Below, one piece after another: positions 15,612-15,657 of a stretch of DNA of 15,657 nucleotides (its first letter is position 1; each line of letters begins with the position of its first letter). The notes below the pieces were generated by a model that saw only the letters and a program-made list of their open reading frames with translations, made no database searches and was not told where the DNA came from. Origin of the DNA: JABMRP01 sp964444795 (GTDB lineage Bacteria > Planctomycetota > Planctomycetia > Pirellulales > Thermoguttaceae); the NCBI GenBank assembly GCA_964444795.1, contig CAYUIQ010000213.1, positions 1 to 15,657 of the forward strand, read 5' to 3'. Both the position numbers and the translations under genes were made by a program.

Positions 15612-15657
15612 CTGGGGTCGAGTGCAGCGAGCCCCCAGAACGCAACGAACTGGGGGC
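15612..15657. repeat. Hairpin-forming repeat at the right edge
   Basis: GCCCCCAG (15631-15638) and CTGGGGGC (15650-15657) are perfect 8-bp arms around 11 bases. CTGGGG at 15612-15617 can instead pair with CCCCAG at 15633-15638, extended by TCG/CGA, so the two hairpins are mutually exclusive. It lies about 80 bp upstream of the propeller gene and is cut by the window end. It looks like a REP-type intergenic element or part of a 3' end of the next gene. Confidence 0.5.

Overview
The window looks like a chromosomal segment of a Planctomycete, probably of the Pirellulales type. This is inferred from gene content and is not proven. The clues are GC-rich coding DNA (44 of 60 bases are G or C at 241-300), a Ser/Thr kinase with an extracytoplasmic sensor, an exported methyltransferase/PQQ-propeller fusion, two GH127-type glycosidases, and a CCCTCTCCC-type palindromic repeat of a kind I recall from planctomycete genomes. 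No rRNA, tRNA, CRISPR array or transposase was recognised.

Region 1 (129-5091, plus strand) is a tight three-gene run. It holds a transmembrane non-RD Ser/Thr kinase with a Cache-like sensor, an FHA-GAF-class III nucleotide cyclase starting 4 bp later, and an extended-SDR sugar-nucleotide epimerase starting 9 bp after that. The likely logic is signal relay: the sensor kinase phosphorylates proteins, the FHA domain of the cyclase reads phosphothreonine, and the cyclase makes a cyclic nucleotide. The epimerase may supply an envelope or polysaccharide sugar.

Region 2 (5092-15529, minus strand) reads from right to left. It contains an exported SAM-methyltransferase/PQQ-propeller protein, a GH127 glycosidase (33 bp gap), an ABC-type ATPase, a TOPRIM-like protein (1 bp gap, GTG start), and a second, larger GH127 enzyme with added N-terminal beta-domains. 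The two GH127 genes and the propeller gene suggest breakdown of arabinose-containing glycans outside the cytoplasm.

The ATPase/TOPRIM-like pair is the most interesting part. It has its own promoter-like sequence, translational coupling and lower local GC, and it sits between two glycosidase paralogues. The architecture resembles two-component relatives of OLD/Gabija/PARIS anti-phage systems, so it is a candidate defence module, possibly of an undescribed subtype.

Other structures of note are an inverted pair of palindromic repeats translated in frame inside the propeller protein, an 8-bp dyad whose loop holds both stop codons of the convergent genes at 5091/5092, and a hairpin-forming repeat at the right edge.
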